From the NCBI GenBank assembly GCA_012972825.1, contig JABDHL010000009.1, positions 1-64,000 of the forward strand: a stretch of DNA of 64,000 bases, written 5' to 3'. How positions within the stretch are numbered: the first letter of the stretch is position 1; each line of letters opens with the position of its first letter. A program made the position numbers and the translations under genes. Positions 7,939-17,374 of this stretch are shown here, one piece after another. The notes below the pieces were generated by a model that saw only the letters and a list, made by a program, of their open reading frames with translations, made no database searches and was not told where the DNA came from. The stretch is from Chlorobiaceae bacterium. GTDB lineage: Bacteria > Bacteroidota > Chlorobiia > Chlorobiales > Chlorobiaceae.

Positions 7939-10215
7939 ATGAAGACGAGAACGTATACCGTCAAAGGGATGCATTGTGCAAGCTGTGCTGCGATCATCAC
8001 CAAAAAGCTCTCCAAGGTTGAGGGCATTAAAGAGGTCAATGTCAATCTTGCCACTGAGAAGGCAAAGCTTGAATTTGACAGGAATGAGCTGACGGAAGAA
8101 GCTCTCAATGATGTTATCAGCAAATACGGCTATACCTTTACTGCTGAACAAACGGAAAAGGGAGGCACAGAACTTCAAAGGACAGGAACATCCGGAACTC
8201 TCCTTTTGAAGAAGGAAAAACAGCAGGAGCTTGAGAAACAACTTGCCAGGGTGCAGTTTGCCCTGCCGGTTGCTCTGCTTGTGTTTATCCTGATGATGTG
8301 GGATACCGGGTCGATGTTTTTCGCCTTTATCCCGAAGCTGCCGATTTCGATGGAGTTGTTCAACCTTGTTTCCATGGTCATTGCCACGTATATGGTATTC
8401 AGGATAGGGGCTCCATTTCTGCACGGAATATCGATGTACGTTAAAAGCGGAGCGGCAAGCATGGATACGCTGATCGGTATCGGAACACTGACAGCCTATC
8501 TCTACAGTGCTGCTGTGACGCTGATTCCCTCTGTAAGAGAGCTGCTGCACATACCCAGCTATACCTATTTCGATGTTACCATTGTGGTGATCGGCTTTGT
8601 AGTGATGGGAAAATACCTTGAGGCGCGCTCAAAGATGAAAACCGGTGAGGCTATCGAAAAGCTGATTGGCCTGCAGGCTAAATCGGCCTTTGTGATACGG
8701 GAGGGAAAGGAGATTGAGATTCCTGTAGAACAGGTCAGAACTGGCGATGCAGTTATTATCAAACCAGGAGGGAAAATTCCTGTTGACGGCATCATTACCC
8801 AAGGGTATTCGTCTCTTGATGAATCAATGGTAACCGGAGAGTCAATACCTGTTGATAAAGCGGTTGGTGCCCAGGTCATCGGAGGCACGATCAACAATCA
8901 GGGCTCCTTTACTTTTACGGCTTCAAAGGTTGGTTCTGACACTTTGCTTGCCCGCATTATCAGGATGGTTGAAGATGCTCAGGGGTCGAAAGCACCCATA
9001 CAGAACATGGCCGATAAAATTGCCGGGATTTTTGTTCCTGTTGTGCTGATTCTTGCATTGGCTACGTTTATTATATGGCTGACTGCCGGCACATTTTTTC
9101 TCGGTTTTTATGTTGCCCTTCCCTTCGCCATCTCCAGCCTTATCGGTATTCTGGTGATTGCCTGTCCCTGCGCGCTTGGTCTGGCAACACCGACCGCTAT
9201 CATTGTCGGTATCGGCAAAGGAGCTGAATACGGCATTCTTATCCGCAATGCTGAAAGTCTTGAAAAACTCAGTTCCGTGGATACCGTCGTGTTTGACAAA
9301 ACCGGTACGCTTACTATGGGAACTCCGCGGGTGTCGGATATCATTACTCTTGTTCATGAGAGTAGCCGCACTTCCCTTCTGCAACTTGCTGCAAGTGTGG
9401 AAAGCCGTTCGGAGCACCCTCTTGCACAGGCAATTGTTGATGCAGCGAAGATGGAAAAGCTCTTCTTAAGGGAGATCAGTTCTTTCGAATCTCTTGAGGG
9501 CGTAGGTGTTTCGGCAGTGATCGACACCATTAGCGTAAGGGTACGTAAACCGGTTGAGGCTGAAAAAACTTTATTGGAGGTTAACAGACTGCAGGAAGAG
9601 GGAAAAACTGTTGTTATTATTGAAGAGAACGGTTTTTGCACAGGATTGATTGCTTTGAGTGATACTGTCAAAGAAGATGCAAAGAGTGCTGTTGATGCAC
9701 TTCGCCACAAAGGGGTAGAGGTCATCATGCTGACGGGGGACAACCATTCAGCTGCGAATTTCATGGCGCGACAAGTTGGCATTGACGAGGTGATTTCCGA
9801 AGTGCTGCCGCAGGAAAAGGCAAATATTATCAAAGAACTGCAGGCAAAGGGCAGAAAGGTTGCCATGGCGGGAGACGGCATTAACGATGCGCCGGCTCTG
9901 GCTCAGGCTGATGTCGGGATTGCTATGGCTACAGGAACTGATGTTGCCATAGAGTCTGCGGGCATTACCCTGCTCAAGGGTGATATCAGAAAGGTAGCTC
10001 AGGCAATTACCCTTTCACGTGCCACAATGAGGGTAATCCGCCAGAACCTTTTCTGGGCGTTTATCTACAACATCATCGGAATTCCTCTTGCCGCTGGAGC
10101 GTTCTACCCCCTTTGGGGAATCTTTCTTAACCCGGTTTTTTCCGGGCTTGCCATGGCAGGAAGCAGCGTGTCTGTGGTCAGCAATTCGCTTCGGCTTAAA
10201 ACCAAAAGGCTGTAA
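7939..10215 (+). CDS. copA: Copper-exporting P1B-type ATPase CopA
   Basis: This 758-residue ATPase starts with one heavy-metal-associated domain (GMHCASC, Cys13 and Cys16). The actuator motif TGES and the transmembrane metal site Cys409-Pro-Cys411 follow, then the phosphorylated aspartate Asp453 in DKTGT, a HP motif (SEHPLAQ) and the hinge GDGINDAPAL. The CPC motif together with the late NxxxYN and MAGSSxSVVSNS segments is typical of Cu(I) exporters (P1B-1). It uses ATP to move copper from cytoplasm to periplasm, where the cupredoxin and CusCBA can take over. Only one N-terminal metal domain is present. No CueR or CsoR-type regulator gene is seen nearby. Confidence 0.96.
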   Translation: MKTRTYTVKGMHCASCAAIITKKLSKVEGIKEVNVNLATEKAKLEFDRNELTEEALNDVISKYGYTFTAEQTEKGGTELQRTGTSGTLLLKKEKQQELEKQLARVQFALPVALLVFILMMWDTGSMFFAFIPKLPISMELFNLVSMVIATYMVFRIGAPFLHGISMYVKSGAASMDTLIGIGTLTAYLYSAAVTLIPSVRELLHIPSYTYFDVTIVVIGFVVMGKYLEARSKMKTGEAIEKLIGLQAKSAFVIREGKEIEIPVEQVRTGDAVIIKPGGKIPVDGIITQGYSSLDESMVTGESIPVDKAVGAQVIGGTINNQGSFTFTASKVGSDTLLARIIRMVEDAQGSKAPIQNMADKIAGIFVPVVLILALATFIIWLTAGTFFLGFYVALPFAISSLIGILVIACPCALGLATPTAIIVGIGKGAEYGILIRNAESLEKLSSVDTVVFDKTGTLTMGTPRVSDIITLVHESSRTSLLQLAASVESRSEHPLAQAIVDAAKMEKLFLREISSFESLEGVGVSAVIDTISVRVRKPVEAEKTLLEVNRLQEEGKTVVIIEENGFCTGLIALSDTVKEDAKSAVDALRHKGVEVIMLTGDNHSAANFMARQVGIDEVISEVLPQEKANIIKELQAKGRKVAMAGDGINDAPALAQADVGIAMATGTDVAIESAGITLLKGDIRKVAQAITLSRATMRVIRQNLFWAFIYNIIGIPLAAGAFYPLWGIFLNPVFSGLAMAGSSVSVVSNSLRLKTKRL

Positions 10216-10310
10216 AAGAGGGGTGATGGGAGAAAGAACAGGACTACTACGAGTGTGCGACTTATGGGAGTCTGGAAAGAATCTCTTTTACTTTCGCGAG
10301 CTGTTCAGCA

Positions 10311-10781
10311 TCAATGTTTATCCGGATGAGTGTACTTGATTGCAATTTTAACCACGGTCTTACTGTCTTCTTCAACTTTAGCGAGTTGCTCTGGAATGAT
10401 AATTTCGGAATTTATACCTAAATTATACGCTGCAATCTCTTTACTTATAATCATTTTTTTAACTTTAACCAGCTTGTTTACGGCAAGTTCATTTTGACCT
10501 TTGGGAATCACGTACAAAAATAAAAGGTCGGATGCTTCAATTATATTTAACCGGGCTTCTCGGATTATACTATTTTTGGAAGTAACAATGGTATTTGCGG
10601 CATTACTGCTGAAGATACGTATTATTTGACCCCACCCTTCCCTGTATGGAATGAATGATGCTGTTGCTGCATTGAACCTGGCATGGTTATGAATCTGCAC
10701 ATAGAGCTTAGCTTCACATTTTGCAGTGTTAAAACCAATAATTGAAACTAATAACCCTAAAGCTATAATAATTCTTTTCAT
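10311..10781 (-). CDS. Exported protein of unknown function
   Basis: From an ATG at 10781 the frame gives 156 residues; a GTG two codons upstream is an alternative, and neither has a strong ribosome binding site. The protein starts with a signal peptide (MKRIIIALGLLVSIIGFNTA). The mature part of about 135 residues is basic, without cysteine clusters or repeats, and I recognise no family. It stands alone between copA and hppA, convergent with copA. AT-rich composition compared with its neighbours suggests an accessory gene. Confidence 0.55.
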   Translation of the reverse strand: MKRIIIALGLLVSIIGFNTAKCEAKLYVQIHNHARFNAATASFIPYREGWGQIIRIFSSNAANTIVTSKNSIIREARLNIIEASDLLFLYVIPKGQNELAVNKLVKVKKMIISKEIAAYNLGINSEIIIPEQLAKVEEDSKTVVKIAIKYTHPDKH

Positions 10782-10866
10782 AATCACTTATTTGATTACG
10801 CCGATAATTAACAAAACTAAAATAAGTTAGTTAAAGAATTGATATTTAGCAAAAGAGCAACTCAAC

Positions 10867-10893
10867 AAAAAAAGAGCCGCATTGCTGCGGCTC
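10867..10893 (-). terminator. Intrinsic terminator of hppA
   Basis: On the minus strand the stem GAGCCGCA/TGCGGCTC with loop GCAA is followed by TTTTTTT, 27 bases after the hppA stop. Confidence 0.9.
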
Positions 10894-10919
10894 ATTTCAG
10901 AATTCATTGCGATGAGGGA

Positions 10920-13406
10920 TCAGTGTTCGTCCGTCTTGATTCTCATGGAGAAGAAGGAGCGGTGTACAAAAACCAGCGACAGGGCAAAGAACACAGCTGC
11001 AAGAGAGAGCGCGAACTGAGCAGGAAGTTCGATAGCGAGCTCAATAGCAAGTAAACCAAAAAGTGTTGTGAATTTGATGATCGGGTTCAAGGCAACCGAA
11101 GAGGTGTCCTTGAATGGATCGCCGACCGTATCACCGACAATTGAGGCATCATGAAGCGGAGTGCCCTTGGCATTGAGTTCGGTTTCAACAATCTTCTTGG
11201 CGTTATCCCAGGCACCACCGGCATTGGCCATAAAAATGGCCTGGTAAAGACCGAAAAGTGCAATGGAGATCAGGTAGCCAATGAAGAAAAATGAATCGAG
11301 ACAGGCGAAAGCCAGTGTCGTAAAGAATACGGTAAGAAAGAGGTTGATCATTCCTTTCTGGGCAAACTTGGTACAGATTTCAACAACTTTCTTGCTATCC
11401 TCGATCGACGCTTTTTCAACGGAACTGTCAAGGTTGATGTTATTCTTGATGAATTCCACTGCATAGTAGGCGCCGGTGGTGACGGCATTCATTGAGGCTC
11501 CGGTGAACCAGTAGATGATTGCACCGCCCATCATGAGGCCAAGCAGGAACGGAGGGGAGAGAATTGATAGTTTTGCAATTGCACTTGTATCGGCGAGACC
11601 GTTGGTCAGGATCATGATGATTGAGAAGATCATCGTGGTGGAACCGACCACAGCAGTACCGATAAGCACCGGTTTTGCAGTTGCCTTGAAGGTGTTGCCT
11701 GCGCCGTCATTAGCTTCGAGGTATCTTTTGGCATTGTTAAAGTCAGGCTGGAAACCAAACTCGCTCTGGATTTGCTGCTTGATGTTCGGAATGGTTTCGA
11801 TCAGGGAAAGTTCGTAGACTGACTGAGCGTTATCGGTAACAGGACCATAGGAGTCTACTGCAATGGTAACAGGACCCATGCTGAGGAATCCGAAAGCAAC
11901 AAGACCAAAAGCAAAGACCGAAGGTGCGAGCATGATCACCTTATCAAGACCGACAGTAAGAAGCCCATGCGAAGCAATCAGCTCGGGAGTCAACCCGAGA
12001 GTGGTTATGCCAAGCGTACTGAGGCCATAGGCAGCTCCCATCAAACCGACAATGGCAAGGCCCATCCAGTAGGCGCTGAAATTACCGGCAACAAGACCAG
12101 CAAGAATATTCAGGGCTGCGCCTCCCTCTTTGGAGCATTGTACGACGTTACGAACATGGGCGCACTCTGTGGATGTAAAGCGGTTCACCAGCTCAGGAAT
12201 AAGTGCACCGGCAATCGTTCCGCATGTGATGATCGAAGCAAGCTTCCACCACATGGTGCCATCGCCAAGCGTACTGATAAGGTAGTAGGATGCTATGTAG
12301 GTAAGGATGATTGAGACAATCGAGGTAAGCCAGACAAGCGTGATCAGAGGTTTTTCGAAATTCATCTCATCAGCATTGCTGTACTTCACCTTTGCCAATG
12401 CTGCATTGGTCCAGTAGGAGAAGGCACTGGCAAGAATCATAACAAGACGCATGGCGAAGATCCAGACAAGCAGCATGATCTGCACTTCGGGTGCTTTGAT
12501 GGCCAGGAGGATAAATGAGATCAGGGCTACACCTGTAACGCCGTATGTTTCAAAGCCGTCAGCAGTGGGACCAACCGAGTCACCGGCATTGTCGCCTGCA
12601 CAGTCGGCAATAACGCCTGGGTTGCGTGCGTCGTCTTCCTTGATTTTGAAAACAATCTTCATGAGGTCAGAACCTATGTCGGCTATCTTTGTAAAGATAC
12701 CTCCGGCAATACGGAGCACTGAAGCACCGAGAGATTCTCCGATCGCGAAGCCGATAAAGCATGGGCCTGCAAAGTCGCGAGGCACAAAGAGAAGGATGCA
12801 GAGCATAACAAAGAGCTCGATGCTGATGAGCAGCATGCCGATACTCATACCGGCTCTGAGGGGAATGGCATAGGTCGGGAACGGTTTTCCGCCGAGGCTT
12901 GCGAATGCTGTTCTGGAGTTCGCAAAGGTGTTGATTCTCATGCCGAACCAGGCGACGATGTAACTTCCGAGAATACCGATAAGACTGGCTACAAGAATGA
13001 AAATAACCTTAATCGGTTCCAGGTGCCGAAGCCAGCCGAAATAGGCCACAATGATTGCACCGATCAGAACCCATAAAACCAGAATAAACTTACCCTGAGT
13101 AATAAGGTAGGTTTTACATGTTTCATAGATCAGCTCGCTGATCTCACGCATGGCACGGTGAACAGGAAGCTTGCGTATACCCATGTATTGTATGGCGCCA
13201 AATGCCATACCGAACAGGCAGACTGCAAGACCCCACAACAGAAGGGTGTTTCCGGGTATTCCTCCAAGGAATGACACCGAGTGTAAATCAGGCAACAATA
13301 AATCGGCCTCGCTTGCCATCGCATTTGGCGCCTGCAGCACAATGCCAAGGCCTCCCAGAACTGATAGAGTTCTGGCTAACCATCTTCCTTTAAACGATGT
13401 TTTCAT
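10920..13406 (-). CDS. hppA: Membrane-bound proton-translocating pyrophosphatase, divergent type
   Basis: The protein has about 828 residues from the ATG at 13406; a GTG at 13421 is possible. It couples hydrolysis of pyrophosphate to ion pumping across the inner membrane. About 15 hydrophobic segments are present and the catalytic loops are recognisable: NPGVIADCAGDNAGDSVG after Asp243, and DTVGDPFKDTSSVALN near the C-terminus. The usual DVGADLVGKVE signature is altered here to DIGSDLMKIVF and is one residue shorter before KEDD. A Lys in GNTFK suggests K+-independence. The N-terminus carries an extra signal-like segment. I recall that Chlorobium limicola PPase was placed in a divergent Na+-regulated H+-pump group, which this would match. 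Confidence 0.93.
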   Translation of the reverse strand: MKTSFKGRWLARTLSVLGGLGIVLQAPNAMASEADLLLPDLHSVSFLGGIPGNTLLLWGLAVCLFGMAFGAIQYMGIRKLPVHRAMREISELIYETCKTYLITQGKFILVLWVLIGAIIVAYFGWLRHLEPIKVIFILVASLIGILGSYIVAWFGMRINTFANSRTAFASLGGKPFPTYAIPLRAGMSIGMLLISIELFVMLCILLFVPRDFAGPCFIGFAIGESLGASVLRIAGGIFTKIADIGSDLMKIVFKIKEDDARNPGVIADCAGDNAGDSVGPTADGFETYGVTGVALISFILLAIKAPEVQIMLLVWIFAMRLVMILASAFSYWTNAALAKVKYSNADEMNFEKPLITLVWLTSIVSIILTYIASYYLISTLGDGTMWWKLASIITCGTIAGALIPELVNRFTSTECAHVRNVVQCSKEGGAALNILAGLVAGNFSAYWMGLAIVGLMGAAYGLSTLGITTLGLTPELIASHGLLTVGLDKVIMLAPSVFAFGLVAFGFLSMGPVTIAVDSYGPVTDNAQSVYELSLIETIPNIKQQIQSEFGFQPDFNNAKRYLEANDGAGNTFKATAKPVLIGTAVVGSTTMIFSIIMILTNGLADTSAIAKLSILSPPFLLGLMMGGAIIYWFTGASMNAVTTGAYYAVEFIKNNINLDSSVEKASIEDSKKVVEICTKFAQKGMINLFLTVFFTTLAFACLDSFFFIGYLISIALFGLYQAIFMANAGGAWDNAKKIVETELNAKGTPLHDASIVGDTVGDPFKDTSSVALNPIIKFTTLFGLLAIELAIELPAQFALSLAAVFFALSLVFVHRSFFSMRIKTDEH

Positions 13407-13691
13407 TGCTTTTTTTTTCACTGTTTTTCTTGGCTCAAGAAAAAAATGTTACCAGCTGACTCATAACAAGGAACAACCCTGTCTTACACAGGAAGTTGTA
13501 ATTTGCAACTTTTTTCAGGAATCTCAATACCTTTTTATAGAACTTCTTAAGGGTTTCTCTCTGTCATATATGAGAGATGCCGAATGTTTTTTTCAGTGGC
13601 AATCTGAATGTTTTTTTACAGATTTTGTTTCGCCTCTGCATATATTCTTTGCGTTTGATTTTGCACGCTACGGATTTACAGGCTTTTGTTT

Positions 13692-14264
13692 ATGAAACTT
13701 CTTGCAGGTCTTGGGAATCCGGATTCCCAATATGCCGGTACACGGCACAACATCGGGTTTGATGTTGTTGAAATAATTGCAGCATCTTTCGGGGCAGTAT
13801 TCAGCAGGGGAAAAGGAAAATACCTCAGTACTAAAATATCCCATCGAAGGGAGTCAATCATCCTGCTTAAGCCCATGACCTATATGAACCGTTCGGGCCA
13901 TGCGGTAGTTGCCGCCATGAATTTTTACAAAATCGATCGCAGCGATATGCTTGTCATCTGCGATGATCTCAATCTTCCGTCGGGCTTAATCCGCTTACGC
14001 GCAAAAGGGTCCGCCGGTGGTCAGAATGGACTGAAACACATTATTGAATGTACAGGATCCGAAGAGTTCGCACGGATGAGAATCGGTATAAGAGTTGACC
14101 AACAGCCATTGAACTCCTTCTCATCGTTTGTCCTGGGAAAATTCAGCGAAGATGAGAGAGAGGTCATGAAAAAGGTACTCCCTGTCTGCGAGGAAGCGGC
14201 TCTTGATTTTGCCATCAACGGCATTGAGCATGCCATGAACACTTTCAACAAACCTGTTCTTTAA
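13692..14264 (+). CDS. pth: Peptidyl-tRNA hydrolase
   Basis: This 190-residue enzyme releases tRNA from peptidyl-tRNA that dropped off ribosomes. The start MKLLAGLGNP, the following TRHNIGF (catalytic His) and KPMTYMNRSG are the hallmark motifs, and DDLNLPSGxIRxRxKGSxGGxNGxKxI completes the active site. The ATG at 13692 is preferred over a TTG two codons earlier because Pth proteins begin with this motif. The gene ends overlapping the convergent hydrolase gene by four bases. The 285 bases upstream hold no further gene. Confidence 0.97.
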   Translation: MKLLAGLGNPDSQYAGTRHNIGFDVVEIIAASFGAVFSRGKGKYLSTKISHRRESIILLKPMTYMNRSGHAVVAAMNFYKIDRSDMLVICDDLNLPSGLIRLRAKGSAGGQNGLKHIIECTGSEEFARMRIGIRVDQQPLNSFSSFVLGKFSEDEREVMKKVLPVCEEAALDFAINGIEHAMNTFNKPVL

Positions 14265-15091
14265 CAGGCAGCAAGCTTCATCGCTGATTGGTGATGAGAA
14301 TCGCCAGCGGACATTTTCTTCAAAAATGAAATAGCCCGGGCATTGAACTCCCGCGGTTGATCGACATTGCAGACATGACCGGAATTGACGATCACCTCAA
14401 GCCAGGAGTTGGTGTGACGGGTAATGATATAACGTACAGCAGGCAGAAACATGTGGTCTTCTTCGCCCATAAGGTAGAGCGTAGGAATAGCTGTATCTTT
14501 TTCTTCAAAGTATTTTAAAAGCGGTGTAATCTCATAAGTAAGACGGAACCAGCGCATGAACTCTTTCTGTGCAACTTTTTTGGCTTCGTTGACAAAAAGG
14601 AGTCTCGACTTTTTATGCCGCTCACTCGGCATGATAATCCAGGCAAAAAAGCTGTAAAGCCACATGTAGGGAACAACCCTCTTGAACATGTTTCCAAGGG
14701 TCACCAGCACCTTTGCCCTGATGTTAAGCCTTATGATGGCACCCCCCATAACCATTGAGCTGACCCTGTCGGGAGCAATTTCGCTGAGGTTGCGGATAAG
14801 AATGGTTCCAAGTGAAATTCCGATGAAGTGGGCTTTTTCGATCTTGAGAGAATCAAGCACTTCGATGATATCACGGGTAATATCCTCAAAGTCATAATGA
14901 CGGTCTTCCTTGTGGGCCACTATGCCTTTTGATTTGCCATGACCTCTCAGATCAACCAGCAGAACATTGAAATGCCTTATGAACTCCTTGATCTGCAAAA
15001 ACCAGATCGAAGAACTACCGCCAGCGCCATGAACAAAAACGACCCATGGGGCTGAGGAGTCATCCAACTCGTATGTCTTGTAATGAAGCAT
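14261..15091 (-). CDS. Alpha/beta-hydrolase
   Basis: This 276-residue protein has the alpha/beta-hydrolase fold: an oxyanion segment HGAGGSSSIW at 21-30, DLRGHGKSKG at 47-56, and the nucleophile elbow GISLG with Ser93. Later come an acidic residue in GEEDHMF and a His in NSGHVCNVDQP that complete a Ser-Asp/Glu-His triad. No signal peptide is present, so it is cytoplasmic. Substrate is unknown: such proteins include esterases, lipases and C-C bond hydrolases. It is followed on the minus strand by the end of pth and lies 64 bases downstream of nothing co-directional except the trmH/hisC pair, from which it may be separately transcribed. Confidence 0.85.
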   Translation of the reverse strand: MLHYKTYELDDSSAPWVVFVHGAGGSSSIWFLQIKEFIRHFNVLLVDLRGHGKSKGIVAHKEDRHYDFEDITRDIIEVLDSLKIEKAHFIGISLGTILIRNLSEIAPDRVSSMVMGGAIIRLNIRAKVLVTLGNMFKRVVPYMWLYSFFAWIIMPSERHKKSRLLFVNEAKKVAQKEFMRWFRLTYEITPLLKYFEEKDTAIPTLYLMGEEDHMFLPAVRYIITRHTNSWLEVIVNSGHVCNVDQPREFNARAISFLKKMSAGDSHHQSAMKLAAC

Positions 15092-15155
15092 TGAAAACCG
15101 CAGTTATAAACAATTGATGCTTTAAATAAACAAAACAACAACAAAAAGCAAAAAG

Positions 15156-15698
15156 TTACACACCCTTCTGAAAAACTCTCACCATTTCAAAAATGGCAAT
15201 ACCTGCAGCAACAGCAACATTGAGCGAATGTTTGGTGCCATACTGCGGAATTTCGAGCACACCGTCACACAATGAAAGTACTTCATTTTCCAGACCTTCA
15301 ACTTCGTTGCCAACGACCAGACAGATTGGAAACAGAGAAGGATTTACCGCAGTATATGGCAGGCTCCCTTCAGTAATCTCAAGTCCCAAGATTTTTATTC
15401 CATCTTTTTTCATACCTGAAAGTGCCTCAAAAGGATCGGCATGATACTCCCAGACAACCGTTTCCTGAGCTCCAAGTGCGGTTTTTTCTATTTCTTTTCG
15501 GGGTGGTGTTGCCGTATAACCGGAAAGAATAATTTTTTCAATGCCCGCCGCATCTGCTGTTCGAAACATGGATCCAACATTCCACATGCTTCGTATATTA
15601 TGCAGCATCAGTACAATGGGGTGTTTCGCTGTTCCGGCATATTGCTCCGCACTAAGCCGGCTCATTTCTGACCCTTGAAGCTTTCTGAACTCCGGCAT
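15156..15698 (-). CDS. RNA 2'-O-methyltransferase, TrmH/SpoU family
   Basis: This 180-residue protein is a SPOUT-class methyltransferase. Characteristic motifs are NIRSMWNVGSMFRTADAAG (motif 1, with the Asn/Arg pair), LVVGNEVEGL (motif 2) and the knot motif GTKHSLNVAVAAGIAIFE (motif 3). The enzyme would use S-adenosylmethionine to methylate a ribose in tRNA or rRNA; the exact target cannot be read from the sequence, and it lacks the extra N-terminal domain of RlmB. The start lies one base after the hisC stop, so it is cotranscribed with hisC, a pairing that is not functional in any obvious way. Confidence 0.9.
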   Translation of the reverse strand: MPEFRKLQGSEMSRLSAEQYAGTAKHPIVLMLHNIRSMWNVGSMFRTADAAGIEKIILSGYTATPPRKEIEKTALGAQETVVWEYHADPFEALSGMKKDGIKILGLEITEGSLPYTAVNPSLFPICLVVGNEVEGLENEVLSLCDGVLEIPQYGTKHSLNVAVAAGIAIFEMVRVFQKGV

Positions 15699-15699
15699 G

Positions 15700-16767
15700 C
15701 TAAATTGTCCGGAGTTTTTTTATAAGACGCTGGTTTTCCTCAACAAGCCCGACATTGAATCGAAGACAGTTGTCCATCAGCCGGTAACCTGAAACATTGC
15801 GCACCAGTATGCCTTCGCTCTGAAGACTTTTGAAAACCGCTGCTGCATCCCGGATCCTGATAATCAAAAAATTAGTGTCGCTCATTAAAGGTTCAACACC
15901 ATCAATTGAAAGCAGTTCACTATATATTTTATCCCGTTCGTGCAGAATATACGACACAGCATCTTTAACCAGTGAATAATTACGGAGTACATGCGTCAAT
16001 GTTATTTCGGCAAGTCTGCCGGACGCAAATGGAATTTTCGGCTTTGCAAGCTCGGCCATCAGCAACGGATTCGCAATTGCAAAACCAATCCGGATTCCTG
16101 CAAGAGCCAGTGCTTTGGACATTGTGCGGAGAACAACCAGATTCGGTAATCCGTCGATCAGTTCAAGAACAGAACGCTGACGGGAAAACTCTATATAGGC
16201 TTCGTCAACAAGCACAATGGCATCGCAGGATTCTGCGATGAGACGAACTTCATCATACGTCAGGGATCTGCTGGTTGGATTGTTCGGTGTTGAAAGAACA
16301 ATAAAATCAACATGCTCATCACATGCTGCATGAATAATGGCTTCGGTATCGAAATCAAGCGATGGAAGCATGGGAACACTGACAATACGAGACTGCAGAA
16401 GCAGTGCGATTTTTTCGTAGAGCGAAAACGATGGCTCGGGAATCAAGACTTTTCTGCCGGGCCCAAGACATGCAAGAAATATGGTATAAAGCATCTCATT
16501 TGAGCCGTTACTCATCATCACCGAATCAGGCGAAATGCCAAGAAATTCAGCATAGGACTTCATGCCTCTGTATGGCAGAATATCAGGGTAACGGTTCCAT
16601 GACTCTTTAATAAACTCACTGATGATTTCTTCCTTGAGCCACATCGGCAGGTCAAACGGGCTTTCGTTCTGATTCAGTTTTATTTCGGCCTGCTGTCCGC
16701 CTTCAACCTTGTATGTCGCAATATTCTGTAACGCCGGATTAAGAAGTCGCCTGATATCTTTTTGCAT
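15700..16767 (-). CDS. hisC: Histidinol-phosphate aminotransferase
   Basis: Starting at the ATG at 16767 the enzyme has 355 residues, the usual length; a frame 19 codons longer exists but lacks family similarity. It is a fold-type I PLP aminotransferase: LNQNESPFDLP near the start, SNGSNEML, STPNNPTSR, LVDEAYIEF, and the PLP lysine in RTMSKALALAGIRIG. It converts imidazole-acetol phosphate to histidinol phosphate in histidine synthesis and often also serves in tyrosine/phenylalanine synthesis. No other his genes are adjacent. It is the first gene of a two-gene unit with the methyltransferase. Confidence 0.93.
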   Translation of the reverse strand: MQKDIRRLLNPALQNIATYKVEGGQQAEIKLNQNESPFDLPMWLKEEIISEFIKESWNRYPDILPYRGMKSYAEFLGISPDSVMMSNGSNEMLYTIFLACLGPGRKVLIPEPSFSLYEKIALLLQSRIVSVPMLPSLDFDTEAIIHAACDEHVDFIVLSTPNNPTSRSLTYDEVRLIAESCDAIVLVDEAYIEFSRQRSVLELIDGLPNLVVLRTMSKALALAGIRIGFAIANPLLMAELAKPKIPFASGRLAEITLTHVLRNYSLVKDAVSYILHERDKIYSELLSIDGVEPLMSDTNFLIIRIRDAAAVFKSLQSEGILVRNVSGYRLMDNCLRFNVGLVEENQRLIKKLRTI

Positions 16768-16939
16768 GGTGCACCTGTATATCTGAAAATCTTTTAAACA
16801 ATAACAACAAGCCAACAAGGGCATTGAACATGTTTAAAAAAACATCTTTTTCGCACAATTCATGAAAAAAGTCTGGACATTCATCATTTTTTTTATAAAT
16901 TAAAACAGGACAAGATTTATCCAATATAAAGGAGAGATT

Positions 16940-17362
16940 ATGAAACAGATTAAAAAAACACCTCTTGATCTTCTCGATGATATATACAGCCTTGCCTACT
17001 GGATGACTGGAAGCGAAAATGCATCTCATGACCTGGTCAACAAAACTTATCTCTTTGCAGACACCAGAACAAGGGAGACTGACTTGCTGAAAACGTTCAG
17101 GAAGTGCTATGTTGACCAGTTCGGACAACAAGCTGATTTCTGTATAAACGGCAAAACCTGTAAAACTCACCTTCAGCTTATCGAGTCGCTAAGGCAGTGG
17201 GCCGCCGATATCAAACTTTCAGTGCTGTTAAGCGAAATATCAGGCCTTAAACACAGACAGATATCCGGAATAGTAGGCAAACCGGTTGACACTGTAAGAT
17301 TGTGGCTCTACTGGGGCAGAAAAATTCTGGCAAACGATGGACTGCTTCAAGCATCAGCCTGA
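16940..17362 (+). CDS. Small sigma-70-like (ECF-type) protein
   Basis: This 140-residue protein has a good ribosome binding site (GGAGAG). Residues about 8-55 (LLDDIYSLAYWMTGSENASH and following DLVNKTYL) look like sigma region 2. Residues about 98-132 (LLSEISGLKHRQISGIVGKP then VDTVRLWLYWGRKIL) look like the region 4 helix-turn-helix of ECF sigma factors. The linker is short and the acidic/aromatic promoter-melting residues of region 2 are poorly conserved, so it may be a minimal or degenerate sigma factor. No anti-sigma gene lies next to it. A strong terminator follows directly. It may control its own expression or distant genes. Confidence 0.7.
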   Translation: MKQIKKTPLDLLDDIYSLAYWMTGSENASHDLVNKTYLFADTRTRETDLLKTFRKCYVDQFGQQADFCINGKTCKTHLQLIESLRQWAADIKLSVLLSEISGLKHRQISGIVGKPVDTVRLWLYWGRKILANDGLLQASA

Positions 17363-17374
17363 CCTCTTTTCCTG

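Noticed and set aside
7546-8550. Long minus-strand open frame (334 residues) over the copA start
   Set aside because: Antisense to the certain CopA and cupredoxin genes; composition is Ser/His/Arg-rich as in shadow frames, with no family motif.
13171-13695. Plus-strand frame of 174 residues covering the hppA start and the pth upstream region
   Set aside because: Antisense to hppA for most of its length and its tail is low-complexity Phe-rich.
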